Numbered from the stretch's first letter, positions 49,901 to 59,671 are shown. The stretch: 64,000 nucleotides of DNA from Symsagittifera roscoffensis (GCF_963678635.1 NC_087066.1:14983171-15047170), one strand, 5' to 3'. Notes: generated by a model not told the origin, from the sequence alone. Program-made: numbers and translations.

Positions 49901-52900
49901 ATTGTTTTAGGTTAATGATTGTTTTAGGTTAAAAAGAGTGAAAAATGAAATTCAGGCGTCGAAATGAGCAGTTTTAGATAAAAATACTATTGTTCACATT
50001 CGTTGACCGGAAAAGATATTGCTAATAATTTGGCATTAACTATAATTGTAAAACCAATTAGCTATTATTACACCTCAATTTTGCAGCTTTTTAGCCAATC
50101 CAACCGCTGAAAAAAAACAATGGAAAATTTTTTATTTTTCGAGTTTGATTACATCATTCATTTCGATCAGAGTATTCAGATGTGGCAACAAAGAACAATT
50201 TGTTATTGCTTTTTGTTAATATGTTAAAAACATACAGAATTAACAAGTGGCCAAGTGATGTAAATTTAAATAGCCAAAATACAGCTCAATGACATTATAA
50301 GAAACACATTATTGAACTTACTTTTCTTGAGAGCCGCCTCCGCCCTGCACCTGTAACACATGCCCTCATTGTTCTCACTCTCCGTCTTTCCAAATGCGAA
50401 TCTGCCCAGCTTGCCCCCCAATCGCACGAAGGGTCTGCCCCCCTTGGGACAGTGTTTGAACTCGCAGCAGGTGCTGATTCTGGAGTCTGCCTTTCCGTTG
50501 ATGTAGAGGGTGATGCTGAAAGGGTAGCCTCGGTGTCGCTTCGATTCGAACGCGAACTCGGCTGAAACGAAGCATAATAAAATAAGTTTGATTATATTAA
50601 CTGCATCGAATTATTTTTATGCTTTCATTCCAATTTTTTGAGAAATTAACAATACGCAAAACATTTATATAATGACCGAGTATTTGTGACCTGTATTTTT
50701 TTTCGTCAGAAAAATTTGACTTTTCAACAACCACTGAGTTTTTTATGTCATCTGAAAACTATTCACGTCCCGAGCTCAAGGATATTTCATCTCCGATCAT
50801 TTTCGTAAAAATAAGGGGGTTTGTAAAGTGTCAATTTGGCAGATGACGCATAAGAGAATTGTTTAAATCGGCTCAAAAAATATTGAAATTGAATTGAGAC
50901 AATAGCGTGTCACGGATATTTAAAAAATAAATTAAAAATAGAATTTTTTAAATAATTTTTCAAGTTTGTATGAAACTGTTAGTCATGAGTTTCAAAAAAC
51001 AAAGGGATCATGTTAACTACCCCCCCCCCCCTCCCCCTATTGCAATAGGTGGGAAATAGCTAACAAGGTTTGGATGAAATTTATTGAAATAACGTCAACC
51101 AATAGGAATGCGAATTGAAATAACGTCAACCAATAGGAATGCGACAGAGCACATTTCTGAGAAATACAAAACCAATCCAGTCGAGCATAAATGAAATGTG
51201 TTTTTATGGGGGGGGGGGGGGGAATTATTTACAAGGTACCATAGGGGGGGGGGGGGATAGTTAACATGATCCAAACAAAGAATCAGTTTCTTATTCCAAT
51301 AACACTGCCGCTTTTTAAGGCAAGAAATAATTATCACATTTTTTTGGTTGGCTGATAGATTCATGGTCGTGATTAACAAAAATTAGTCTAAAAATGAAAC
51401 AATTCAAGCCGATTTCAAATCAACAGCGAGCTGCTAATATCAATGAGAGAAAAATTACTGGAATTCAATTAACGTTCATCTGTGGTTCTTGATTTGGTAT
51501 GGGAAGATTTGGCTGAATTCAAGTTTTCATGTCCGAAACCAAAAACGTACCGCGCCGTACCCACTTTCGGGCTTTTGAACAAAAATATATTGCATTTTAG
51601 CCACTGCGGTTTTGAAGCATCCAATTTGTACTTATGCAATAAATAGCAGGATTAAAACACATTTATAAAGGAAAAAATTTGAAATTAATAGAACTTGGCA
51701 CATTTTTTGCTTTAAAGAGAAGAGAGACCATACCACATATTAGTTTTAATGCATTCAAAATTGAAGATTTGATGCACTAAAAACTAACTTCACGCGGTTG
51801 GGCATTAATTTTAGCATTTTACAAGCCGAGTTTACTGTTTTATAACCATAATGTTATTATATTATAAAATAGAAAAGAGGATTAGATGGTATTATCAACA
51901 GGATATCTTCAGACTGCAATGCAGGTGATTTGTGTTGGATTTAAGGAGCAAAACAATGCTCTTATTTCCCAACAAAAAGCACAAAATGAACATGAAATGG
52001 TAGCCAAATTTAACTGGCTCTGTTTGCGATTATATTAACGAGTATAAGGAAACAGTTGGCTGTTGCCAAGAATCAAGCTTGGAAAATTGAGCAAAAAACA
52101 TCAATGAAAACGATTGAACGCAAAAGGTTCAAGATGAAAAGATGGCGAACTTTCATCATTGCAGTGGGGAGGAACGCGTGTTGGCTTCAATTTCAAAAGG
52201 TTTGCTGTTCGGAACCTGTTCGACATTTTAAAATTTGATAGCATTCTCTTGCTAAAAACAATTTAACAGAAGTCATCCGCCGCCATCTTCAAAGCACAGT
52301 AATGAGCTAAACCTTTCTTATTTTGGTCTTTTCTTTCAAGGACAGGTGATTACAAAAGGCAAAGAAACAGGCATCTGATATACTTGAAAAAATTCTATTC
52401 TTTTTGTCAACTTCGAGATGAAAACCTCGAGCTGATAGAGTTTTCACGCATACAACAACTTACATGAAAAAAAAAGTTATGCTTATTAGTTGATACTTAT
52501 GTTTTATCAATTTAAACAGCCAAATAGAACTACGGCCATTCATGTTTAATCTATTAATTAGTTTTCTATTTTTGCACAGCAGTGTTGTCAACAAAAACAC
52601 TCAAGAAGTCTTTGGCATAGGTGATACTCAAACTCGATAACTCTTAACTCATTTAATTACCAAAGCTTTAACGTCTAGGTAAGCTTTTTGGGAATTTTAC
52701 GACAATTTGACATTCAATTCATCTTTTAATTTTAAGTAAATTCCAAAACAAAAAAGGCTAGCTATGCAAGTAGCACAGAATGTTCCGACCAAATAGAACA
52801 CATAAAAAAGCTTTTCCTTGTTTTTTTTTAATCCGTTTTGTTTTTTGAGCGTCGTGTGATGAAAGTATCTGACGAAAATCTAGAAATTAGGCATATTCGA

Positions 52901-55900
52901 GAGTCACAGTAAAATAGACAAATCGGGCAACGGTTTCAGTCGAAAAATGACAAGAAAAAAAACGAAAACAATCAAAAAGTTAAAGTTTCATGGCCTATAC
53001 TTAAAAAATAAGCCAGCTCGCTTGCTTTTTTGCTCGAAATTAGACTAAAACTCAAACTTTCGAACCGTTTTTCTGGACACTGGAAAATTTTTCATGGACA
53101 TTCTTTACTATTCATGGACGAATCACGACTGAAAGTGCTTTACTATGATATATCACTCAAACAAGTCCGATGCTTATTTGAGATACCTGATTTTGCGTAG
53201 AAAACAAAAAAAGAAGCAAAAAACTAAAACACACCTAAATACAAAGCTCCTCCCCATTTTCAATGGTCCAAACAACAAGCATAAATTGTATATTTTTGCT
53301 GTTTTGTTCGATTTTCGCTGTTTTCGATAATTAATTATCGCTACCATGAAATTCAACTTTTTACCAAAGAAAATTTTTTTTTTATGTTTAATTTATCAGG
53401 GAAAGACTTAAAAAGGAAGAATCAGGGAGAACTTAGAAAATTGATAACCTTAAAGTAACGGTATCAAAGCCAGATTAAGTTAATTTTTTAATCGGCAATT
53501 TGCAAAGTTGAGCTCTTGTAAGAAACAACCATAGCCTAGTTAAGCTTAAATAATTAGCCTCAAAAGTAGGCCTCCGGCTTGTCAGCTTTTAAAAAATTCG
53601 AACAGATGATCTGAAGTGAATCAGACTGACAAAAAGTTAACTGTGCGCATTAACTGATACTTCAGTTGTGATACACACCGTAGCAAAACACTACTTAATT
53701 AAGATGCGATCTGATTAACTAACTGTCCTTGAACAGCTGGCCTCTGAACACTGGGAAAGTGTTTCCCCCACTGAACTGCTGGCTGAGCAGGATTTCATCC
53801 GGCTCCTCCTCCGTCAGACCCAGATTGACCCCTGCCTGCCCCAGGTACTTCATGCACACCTTCACTTGGGTCTCACTCCTGCGTGCATGTTGCACTTCGT
53901 CATGGGGAGGGTGGAGACTAACAACCTGTGGCAAAATCTTTTTAGCGAAAGCGAAAAGAAAAAATAATTGATAAAAAAATTGAGCGAGACAGAAAACGCT
54001 AAATTCCCTATTATTTATCAACAAGTTTTGAATATTTTGAATATTTATTTGAAATGGTTATTATATATGAGAGTGGACGGAAAGAAAACAATAATTTCAC
54101 GGTCTGTCAAATTTTTTTTACCACTAAATAAGTAGAACTGTAAGTATGCAGTTTTAGAATTATTTTTGCCTTGAAAATTATCACTCAATAGTTTTCTTGT
54201 ATTTAATTTTAAAGAGATATATTAAAATACTTTTAAGAACCCAACAAGAACTATTTGACTACAGTCCTCATGATAATGATTTGATATCATCAACAAACTT
54301 TAGAAATGACTATGACTATAATACTATCTCTGCAATGAGAAGAAAAGAGTCAGACCAAAAGGCAACTCCTTCTATTCGAATAAAATACCTGCTTGGGTGA
54401 AAGTAATAACTTTCTGTGATATTCAGCCTGAAAATTCAAACATTTGATTTGAATATGATCACAATTTCATGCAGAGCTTCAATGAACATGAAGAAACTAC
54501 ATCTACAAATACTTACTTTTTCGGGTGGGTATCTTGACACAGTACGACGCTCCTCCTTTATTTCGGGAAAATAATGCTGCAGATACAGAAATTGAGAATA
54601 CTTACAAGTTAAGGCAACAAAAATATATGCATCAGTACTCTTAGTGTCAACTAATAAACTGCAGTTATGATAACAATTGCGGCAATTTGTTAAACTTACT
54701 CGTCTGCCGCCACGTGATCGACCTGTGTTGTTCCTCGGAGTACCAGCAGTAGAGGATCTCTGTCCTCTCGGGGTCTGCGGAGGCACTGGTTCCACTTGAG
54801 GCAAAACATAAGGCGACACTCCACTCATGTAGTCAATATTTGTCAAACTCATTGTGAACTGCCTCAACGCACGAGGAGTCAACTATAAATTCAAAATGAA
54901 GTTATACTTTTTAATTGGGCAGAGAGAAATTAAATTGATGAACATGCTGTACCCTTGATAGATATTGAGAATCGACTACTTCGTCGTTTCTTTTGAAAAC
55001 GGGGAGTCCATTGGAGTCAATGTCAAAGTTTGACCTATAAATCAGAGTCAATAACACAAGAAATAGACAATAAAATAATCTCAAAACAGCCACTAACTTA
55101 GTTGATTTAGTAGACTTTCCGGATTTTGGTCTCGATGAAGGCTCTTTATGGCCACTTTCATCGCTTGTAAATCCATTTTCCTTCTCCTCGTTTTGTCTGC
55201 TGGACTTTCTGCGCTCTGAGGTAGCTGAAGATGCCGACTTTCTGGGTTTTGCGCGTGGCGACATTAAGCTTAAGACGTCTTCATCTCCTTTCAAAGAGCG
55301 CTCGGTCTTAAAAACAGATTGTTGTAAAAACATAAAGATATCTCTTGCCGAAGCAATTTTTGTAGTTGTACCAGACAGTTTGTTGAGCAGCGAGTCAGAG
55401 AGCAAATGAAACCTTCAGAAATAGACCAACAATTTATACTCAAAAGTCCAAAAAAGAGGAAATCTAGCTAATCAAAAAAGAAATTATGGAGAACGTTTTA
55501 ACACATTAAATATTGCATTTATGGGACAAAATGAGGCATCATTTGAAGCTCATGTTTATTTATAAAATGCAACACTGAGACAATCGAGTGAAGATAGGCG
55601 CATGTATTTCGAAAATTAACGCAGCAAACTGAATTAATAAAAAAATTTGTTATCAGTTCAATTTTCCAACTAGGTTTTTATTTCGATTCCAAAATTGATC
55701 TTTACCTGAGACTGAATAATGAAACAAGTTGCGTCAACACTGTGCGTGAATTCAGAAGAATTTACACTTAAACAGTGAAATTCAGATTTTCAAATCAGGT
55801 ATTTCATTGAAAAGGTATTGAGAGGAACAGTCTAAGAAATTATTCAACCAAAACCAAATGATCATTCAAAATTCAGGTTGATTTCTGTTGATTTGTATAA

Positions 55901-57122
55901 ATACCTTAACACGCTCGACCAGCTCTTTTTTCGCCATATCTTCAAGTCGGTTTCTGATCTGGATCTGGCGTGTTCTCTAGAAAACGGTAAGTCACGCATG
56001 AGGATGCAGCCTAATTAATCATACTGTTGGATACAACATTTTAAAAACTCATGCTAATTACTTCAAGGTCCAAAGTTTTGTGGACAATTGCTTGGGCTAA
56101 TAGTTCTCTGACATGTTTCTTATGTTCGCGTCTTGCATGCGAGATCCTGAACATTTCCTCTGATACCACTTCTCCTTTTTTGGTGATCTAAAAAAAAACT
56201 TTCTGGAACAGGAACAACTCAGTAGTTCATTTTTGATGAAAAAAAGTTCAAAATTTCTTTAATATACTATTTTCGGAACTGAGCTCACAGTAGATCCAGA
56301 TGTACATTTTAATTGATACTATTAACAAATTTCAAACAGATTATGAGTTGTCATGAGGTATGGTATACTGAAAATTGTATGTTAGCCTCTGAATTTTTAT
56401 CAGAATGGCTAGCCGAATGATGAGCCAACACACCAGATTATTCCGACCTCACTCAATGGAAAGAAAACGCAAATAGTAATTTTATCACCTTTAAAAATCA
56501 TTTCTTTTTTTCCAAATTTTCCTTATTAGTTCTTTTTTCTAGCAAAAGTAATTGAACATCTGCGGCTTAAATTGAAATCAGCGGTATTAAATAGTTATTA
56601 CAATATAAATGTTAGCTTGAAAATTAGCCTGTGAAGGTCAGCCTGTAATAAAATTACTGTCGACCTCAATCTTTTAATATTTGAAAAATCCGAGTCTACA
56701 CAGAGACAGCTTTTTTCGGGAAAAAATGGAATCCGAACGAGAGCTCGAAAGGTCTTCATTATGATAGCACATTTGACCCATTACAAGCTTTCTTTGAGAG
56801 AGTCATAGTCGGTTAAATATAAACAGAACCTACGCCATAGTTTCTTCACAACGTTTTTGCAGACTTGTACACTTTGCATATCGTAGGTATAAGCAATTTA
56901 AAAAAACAACCTAAAAAGAAAAATTAAAAGAACCACTTACTAATCCCATTCTTCGCAAATGGCGCTGTGTTCGCGCATTTCGAAAGAACCCACAGAGGTG
57001 CTTATCAGTTAGACTGTTGTAATTAGCCAGAGGGCTGAAAGAGAAAAAAATTGATTAGGTGAGTTAAATTTTAACTAATTGAATGATTTGAATGATACTC
57101 ACCCAGCCTCTGACGAGCTCAT
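30572..57122 (-). CDS. ERICH3-like / multi-PLAT (LOXHD1-like) protein, 29 visible coding exons
   Basis: I assembled this gene from minus-strand GT-AG exons, and every junction keeps phase. Coding exons, 5' to 3': 57122-57103, 57034-56941, 56187-56062, 55976-55905, 55306-55098, 55034-54953, 54882-54700, 54576-54517, 53925-53724, 50561-50322, 49523-49478, 49405-49401, 49116-48866, 45553-45418, 43922-43778, 43244-43142, 42745-42628, 41812-41665, 41284-41182, 39966-39861, 39018-38771, 38496-38376, 37961-37884 (runs into the N gap), 35446-35299, 34995-34893, 34543-34441, 31941-31794, 31442-31340, 30691-30572 (stop TAA). About 1206 codons are visible and roughly 90 more are probably hidden by the gap. 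Order: ERICH3 head, Ser/Lys-rich linker, DUF4590, acidic segment, seven PLAT domains. No signal peptide or membrane segment was seen. PLAT domains are beta-sandwiches that bind lipids or proteins; LOXHD1 works at hair-cell stereocilia, and ERICH3 has been linked to cilia. A membrane-associated role in cilia or sensory cells is inferred. Confidence 0.88.
31942..34440. other. 2.5-kb intron between PLAT 6 and PLAT 7
   Basis: No exon recognised. It holds the 458-bp tandem repeat (32395-33880) and a short direct repeat near 33940-33990 built on ACTTTACGGCCTTCACTTTT. Confidence 0.75.
32395..33880 (+). repeat. 458-bp tandem repeat, about three copies, inside an intron
   Basis: The landmark CACGCAAAATTA followed by ATCGGACTGAGTTGAGTGAT recurs at about 32522, 32981 and 33438, with periods of 459 and 457 bp. 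Each unit also has CGAGCTAATAAG, GCGCCATTTTG and TTGTTGAGATCCTGTTTTCA. Relatives in inverted orientation occur at about 44010-44620 and 52760-53290. It is a dispersed, non-coding repeat family. Confidence 0.8.
34441..35446 (-). CDS. PLAT domain 6 (exons 24-26)
   Basis: Part A (35446-35299) has YSLEVYTGDVSGAGTDANVC. Part B (34995-34893) has LQKLKVSHDGSGFGADWFLD. Part C (34543-34441) has VFNCNKWLSHSQDD. Exon lengths are 148, 103 and 103 nt. Confidence 0.92.
35447..37683. other. intron sequence left of the assembly gap
   Basis: No exon or RNA gene recognised. It contains a poly-C stretch (about 35950-35970) and a block near 36380-36510 that resembles about 44990-45120 in another intron (shared TTTTCGTGACCTT and TAGGTAAA). 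Confidence 0.5.
37684..37883. other. assembly gap, 200 N
   Basis: A run of exactly 200 N, so probably a placeholder of unknown true length. It truncates PLAT domain 5. Confidence 0.99.
37884..37961 (-). CDS. PLAT domain 5, part A only, cut by the assembly gap
   Basis: The acceptor TTTTTACAG is followed by EYSVTVYTGIEALAGTDADV, then the 200-N run. Parts B and C do not appear anywhere between the gap and the next domain. I searched for the WFLxK and CNxWL blocks on the minus strand of 35.4-37.7 kb. The phase at the next domain (entry phase 1) fits the loss of one complete B plus C pair. Confidence 0.85.
38376..39018 (-). CDS. PLAT domain 4 (exons 21-22)
   Basis: Exon 21 (39018-38771) again fuses parts A and B: IDYKITLFTGDEAGAGTEAQ through KLKISHDGSGFKSAWFLEK. 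Exon 22 (38496-38376) is part C, VFYCGEWLGDGIDD. Its phase-1 end uses the weak donor GTCGGT, chosen because it alone fits the next exon. Confidence 0.88.
39861..41812 (-). CDS. PLAT domain 3 (exons 18-20)
   Basis: Part A (41812-41665) has YDVKVYTGSEDGAGTDANVF and ends DDFEKD. Part B (41284-41182) has KVRVWHDGSGFGSDWFLKK. Part C (39966-39861) has FLCNKWLSDSKDD. The B-to-C intron contains the long foldback element. Confidence 0.93.
40171..41165. mobile_element. foldback-like element with long inverted arms
   Basis: The left arm (about 40171-40445) starts CGACTTTCGAAG and contains GCTCGGGGTG, GAGCTCAAATT and CGATATATTT. The right arm (about 40885-41165) is its imperfect reverse complement and ends CTTTTTTCGAAAGTCG. 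Arms are about 280 bp with an AT-rich centre of about 440 bp. There is no ORF with a recognisable transposase. I could not see a target duplication. A related fragment lies at about 50700-50860. It sits in the intron between parts B and C of PLAT domain 3. Confidence 0.68.
42628..43922 (-). CDS. PLAT domain 2 (exons 15-17)
   Basis: Part A (43922-43778) has YSVTVHTGSVKGAGTDADVF. Part B (43244-43142) has LGTLEKLKVWHDGSGLCSSW. Part C (42745-42628) has VFYCNDWLSDDMEDKK. Exon lengths are 145, 103 and 118 nt with entry phases 1, 2 and 0, the module pattern repeated along the gene. Confidence 0.93.
43923..45417. other. intron with an inverted relative of the 458-bp repeat
   Basis: About 44010-44620 reads as the reverse complement of the 32.4-33.9 kb repeat (landmarks GCAAGTAGCACAGAATGTTC and AATTTTTGCGCTAA-like blocks). 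Short ORFs here have no recognisable domain. Confidence 0.6.
45418..49116 (-). CDS. PLAT domain 1 (exons 13-14)
   Basis: Exon 13 (49116-48866) fuses the usual A and B parts: VDYKFTVYTGDEPGAGTDAN through LEKLKISHDGSGFNSAWFLD. Exon 14 (45553-45418) is the C part with VFYCSQWLADG and an acidic DEEDEGEE stretch. The YTGxxxGAGTDA and HDGSGxxSxWFLxK signatures are typical of the PLAT/LH2 beta-sandwich. The intron between the exons is 3.3 kb. Confidence 0.92.
45554..48865. other. 3.3-kb intron inside PLAT domain 1
   Basis: AT-rich, no exon recognised. It contains the tRNA-Pro-like remnant at 47097-47168. Confidence 0.55.
47097..47168 (-). pseudogene. tRNA-Pro(TGG)-like sequence, probably a SINE head or pseudogene
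   Basis: On the minus strand the sequence runs GGCATGC-TTGGTCTGC, then an anticodon-like ACGCTTGGGACGG (TGG), then AGGTCCTGGGTTCGAATC, which contains a B box. An eight-T run follows directly. Resemblance to tRNA-Pro (TTGGTCTA, CGCTT-GG-, GGTCCCGGGTTC) is clear, but the acceptor and T stem do not pair. It is followed on the same strand by a hairpin-forming AACGGAATATTTTCCGTT. Confidence 0.55.
49401..49523 (-). CDS. exon 11 (acidic) and 5-nt microexon 12
   Basis: Exon 11 (49523-49478, 46 nt) encodes DDDYDEDFQESSAE, an acidic motif of the DDY-x-DF type seen after the ERICH3 domain. Its phase does not join directly to the next exon: a direct splice to 49116 would put the first PLAT domain out of frame. 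A 5-nt exon CGAAG at 49405-49401 lies between a TTTGTTTCAG acceptor and a GTGAGA donor. Including it restores frame and gives acidic residues Asp-Glu-Glu before VDYKFTVYTG. The microexon is inferred from splice signals and phase, not from a transcript. Confidence 0.72.
50322..53925 (-). CDS. exons 9-10: DUF4590 domain
   Basis: Exon 9 (53925-53724, 202 nt) contains VKVCMKYLGQAGVNLG and ends FSGGNTFPVFRGQLFKD. Exon 10 (50561-50322, 240 nt) continues with SKRHRGYPFSITLYING, then STCCEFKH, then LGGKLGRFAF and MCYRCRAEAALKK. Human ERICH3 has the equivalent SKRHHGFPFSLTFFLNG, SCCEYKH and CYRC blocks in the same order. The conserved Cys pairs (CC and CYRC) suggest a structural or metal-binding core, which is inference. 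The two exons are separated by an intron of about 3.2 kb that holds several mobile sequences. Confidence 0.88.
50562..53723. other. 3.2-kb intron inside the DUF4590 domain
   Basis: Contains a fragment of the foldback family (about 50700-50860), a hAT-like MITE (51005-51272) and an inverted relative of the 458-bp repeat (about 52760-53290). No exon recognised. Confidence 0.6.
51005..51272. mobile_element. 268-bp hAT-like MITE with 8-bp target duplication
   Basis: Perfect 15-bp terminal inverted repeats, GGATCATGTTAACTA at 51005-51019 and TAGTTAACATGATCC at 51258-51272, each followed inward by a C- or G-run. The flanks AAACAAAG at 50997-51004 and AAACAAAG at 51273-51280 form an 8-bp target-site duplication, the size used by hAT elements. 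Inside is a direct repeat of ATAACGTCAACCAATAGGAA (about 51088 and 51119). Non-autonomous, no coding. Confidence 0.82.
54517..55306 (-). CDS. exons 5-8: Ser/Lys/Arg/Pro-rich linker
   Basis: Exon 5 (55306-55098) is hydrophilic and Ser/Lys-rich (SPRAKPRKSASSATSERRKS). Exon 6 (55034-54953) contains FDIDSNGLPVFKRNDE. Exon 7 (54882-54700) is Pro/Arg/Thr-rich and ends GRSRGGRR. Exon 8 (54576-54517) is a 20-codon exon starting HYFPEIKEERR. Phases fit: exon 5 ends with two bases of a Lys codon that exon 6 completes, and exons 7 and 8 are phase 0 at both ends. The segment is predicted disordered. The exon 5 donor is GTTAGT, also used elsewhere in the gene. Open frame continues upstream of the exon 5 acceptor, so a longer exon 5 cannot be excluded. 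Confidence 0.75.
55905..57122 (-). CDS. exons 1-4: ERICH3-type N-terminal head
   Basis: Exon 1 encodes MSSSEAG, with the start at 57122 in a GAAGATGA context. Exon 2 encodes the hallmark NSLTDKHLCGFFRN and a basic stretch ending HLRRMG. Exon 3 begins ITKKGEVVSEE and continues with HKKHVRELLAQAIVHKTLDLE. Exon 4 encodes the helix ending KKELVERVK. The order and motifs match the start of vertebrate glutamate-rich protein 3 (NSLTDKHLAGYF, then GLITRSGRI, then an ECLAQAIFHKVLDME-like helix). Together this is 104 residues, rich in basic helix. A TTTTCACTGAAG directly before the ATG could be a splice acceptor, so an untranslated upstream exon is possible. Confidence 0.88.
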
Positions 57123-58282
57123 CTTCAGTGAAAAGGAAATGAATGTGTTCGGTTGTTTAATCTATTCAATTTGAAAATAATGCCTTACATTAGATTTCAA
57201 GAACCTTAAGGGACAGATTTCGGTATTTAAGAACTCACATGCGAAATTCCGATTTCTTTTTTCAATCGAAAAATTATGTTCACTAATTGAGAAAGAATCG
57301 AAAGCAGAACCTTCTTCATTTGACTTTAACAAAAGAAAATGTCAATCAGCCCAAAAACTGGCACAGGCATATCGAAGTTGTGCTTCTGATATACTGCAAC
57401 AATTCCTCACAACAATGCCACCGAAGATGGCAATCTCAAAACAATGACTTTGACGAAAGATGACCGCAAACTGCATACACTGACAATTATTGCTCCCCCC
57501 GAAGCAGAGCAATTTACAACCAGCATTAAAGCGAAGGAATCATTCTAGTTAACAGGACGCTAATTCCCATAGGATGCTTTCCAAGGTCTCCTAGACTCAA
57601 GAGCATTTACCCTAATTTAGCCAAAATCAAATTGTCGAAATTAGAAAGAATCGGAAGCAGAAACTTCTGCCATTTGACTTTCACGAAAGAAATTGTCAGG
57701 TCAGCCGATAATCTGGCGCAGGCATATCGAAGTTGAGCAATTCCTCACAACAATGCATTAGAAGATTTCAGGGTGCCGCCGGACCTAGCACTGAGATTTT
57801 TCTGAATAAGCTTTGAAAGAACCCAGGGCAGGTAGTATTCTTAAGCAGAGAATCTCCCTCACAATAAAGGCTGCGAACGCTGCCTGTGTACTGGGCACTA
57901 TTAATGATAAAACAATTTCGAAGAAAATTTTTATTTTTAATAGCCCTATAGTCCAACATGAGACCTGTATGGTAAATGAATCGGTTCAGTATGTGTATTC
58001 AGGAAAAGGAAATTAGAAGTTAAAAACAAGAGGAAGAAAAAGAGAAAAACCTGACGGAGTGGTCTTATAAATCGAGAATGGATGGCTTTAAAATATGGGA
58101 AGGTGTAGAATTCTCGTTTCAAATATCTTCACTACATGACTGTCAAAAATGCAAGATCTTTGGACGCCAAAAAAGGGTCATCACGATGATTGGTGCTACA
58201 TAGAAAAACCAACAAACCAATAATCAGTCCCCAGAAAAACCAATTCCAATGATGCCAGCGATGTGACATTCGACCAGAATGG
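57123..58282. other. region upstream of the ERICH3/PLAT gene
   Basis: Presumed 5' UTR and promoter side of the minus-strand gene. It contains two diverged direct copies of a block of about 125 bp (57291-57428 and 57648-57770), sharing TTTGACTTT, GGCGCAGGCATATCGAAGTT-like and AATTCCTCACAACAATGC. No coding region recognised. Confidence 0.5.
57291..57770 (+). repeat. diverged direct repeat pair, about 125 bp each
   Basis: Copies at 57291-57428 and 57648-57770 share GCAGAA, CATTTGACTTT, CAGGCATATCGAAGTTG and CAATTCCTCACAACAATGC. The left copy carries extra bases after GAAGTTG. Confidence 0.65.
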
Positions 58283-58305
58283 NNNNNNNNNNNNNNNNNN
58301 NNNNN
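58283..58305. other. assembly gap, 23 N
   Basis: A run of 23 N exactly where the retroelement sequence stops. The left flank shows no similarity to retroelement coding sequence. Confidence 0.99.
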
Positions 58306-59671
58306 TTATGGATGAGATTGTGATTTTGAAAAATTTGTGAATAGGTTTGAATTCAAATTCTGACATATAAAATTTTTGTTTGTTTTGTTCTTTATCATAT
58401 TGGTGAACTTGTTTGATTAAAAAATTATAGATATTTCCTGATAGTGGTTTTAGGTGTTTTCTTTGTTGGTTAAATATCGGGTAGAATTTTGAAAAGAATG
58501 GTGGTTGTTTATTTAATCTTTGAAAAAATGTTAAGGATGTTTCTTTTGTTTTTGTATATTTATCTTTGATTAATATTTTACTATTTAGTATGTTAATTGT
58601 TGGTATATACTTCGAAATAAATGTTATTCCAATGATATTATATTTAATGTCAGTGATATGGAATATTTGTTTAAATGGCTTATTTAAAATTTTGCTTTGT
58701 TCCATTGTTCTGGTGGGGAGGAGAAATAATTGGATTTTTCCGTAGTTTATCAATGTTGATCCTTGTGCTGTTGCTAGTTTGCTGGAGGTTTCAAGTGGTG
58801 TTAGCTTTGGGTGTAAGGTTTTTATTTCATTCCATGTGGGGATGTTTATTATGTTTGATTCTGCTCCTGAATCAATTAAAAAATCTATTTCAAGGTCTGG
58901 TGGTTGAAATTCTTTATTTCTTGGGCTTTCTAAGAGAAATGGTATTGTCCAAATTTTTTCTTTGGGTTGTTCTTTTTGTATATTTTGATAAATGTGGTTT
59001 GTATTCAAGCATTTTGTTTTGGTATTTTTATTGTTTTGATTTGTAGTGTTAATCTCATTTGTTTCTTGCGTCGTTGGTGTGGAATTTATGGGTGTAGTGT
59101 AATAATTTTGAAGAAATTCTGATTGATTTTCATATATGTGTGATGGAAAGGGTTGTTCATATATGACAGATTCATAGTCATTTTCGACTTTTATCATATT
59201 GATAGAAAGAGTGTTTTCAGTATCACTTTCTGAATCTGATGATGTACAGTTTATTTGATTGAGTTGTAACGTATCAGTTACTGTGTCATCAATACCTGGA
59301 GGGTCTGATGTTCTTTCTGGATTTGACTGTACTTGATTGATTTGTCTTTGATGTTTAGGTGTACTACTTCTGTGGCGATTATTAGAATTATTATAGTTAT
59401 TATTATTCCGGTGTGGTGATTGGGAATAATTTCTATAACGATTATTATAACTTGAGTGTCGATTTTGTGAATTATTTCGTGATCTGTTTTGGTAATTATT
59501 GTTTGGTCTGTTATAGTTCGATCTATTATATGAGTTATTCCTTGATTGATTGTTCGGGTAATTCTGGTTTCGGTTGTTTGAATAACTTCTATTTCGATTA
59601 TAGGAGTAGTTTCTATTCCTATTGTATGATGAATTTCGTGATTGGTTGTTTGGATAGTAGTTATTTCTTGA
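58306..59671 (-). CDS. retropepsin-like aspartic protease region of the retrotransposon
   Basis: Continues the gag reading frame after the in-frame stop at 59674-59672. First comes an Asn/Ser/Arg-rich stretch, then, from the Met at 59197, a protease. The catalytic DSGA motif lies at 58873-58862, within IDFLIDSGAESNI. A later hydrophobic YNIIGITFISKY matches the usual second conserved block. Retropepsins act as dimers and cleave the element's polyprotein. The frame ends in the 23-N gap without reaching reverse transcriptase motifs. The residues predicted beyond the gap (58196-58282) do not resemble pol and are probably flanking DNA. Confidence 0.75.

Noticed and set aside
48903-50575. - strand ORFs at 48903-49124 and 50375-50575 and the + strand ORF at 48905-49135
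   Set aside because: They overlap real PLAT and DUF4590 exons in the wrong frame; the correct frames carry the domain motifs.
54197-54400. 67-codon + strand ORF in the intron before exon 8
   Set aside because: No recognisable domain, lies antisense within an intron, and shows no splice or promoter support.
55681-55760. Possible extra exon ending CTCAG before GTAAAG on the minus strand near 55710
   Set aside because: In the phase required after exon 4 it meets a stop (TGT TGA), and exon 5 at 55306 joins exon 4 directly in phase.
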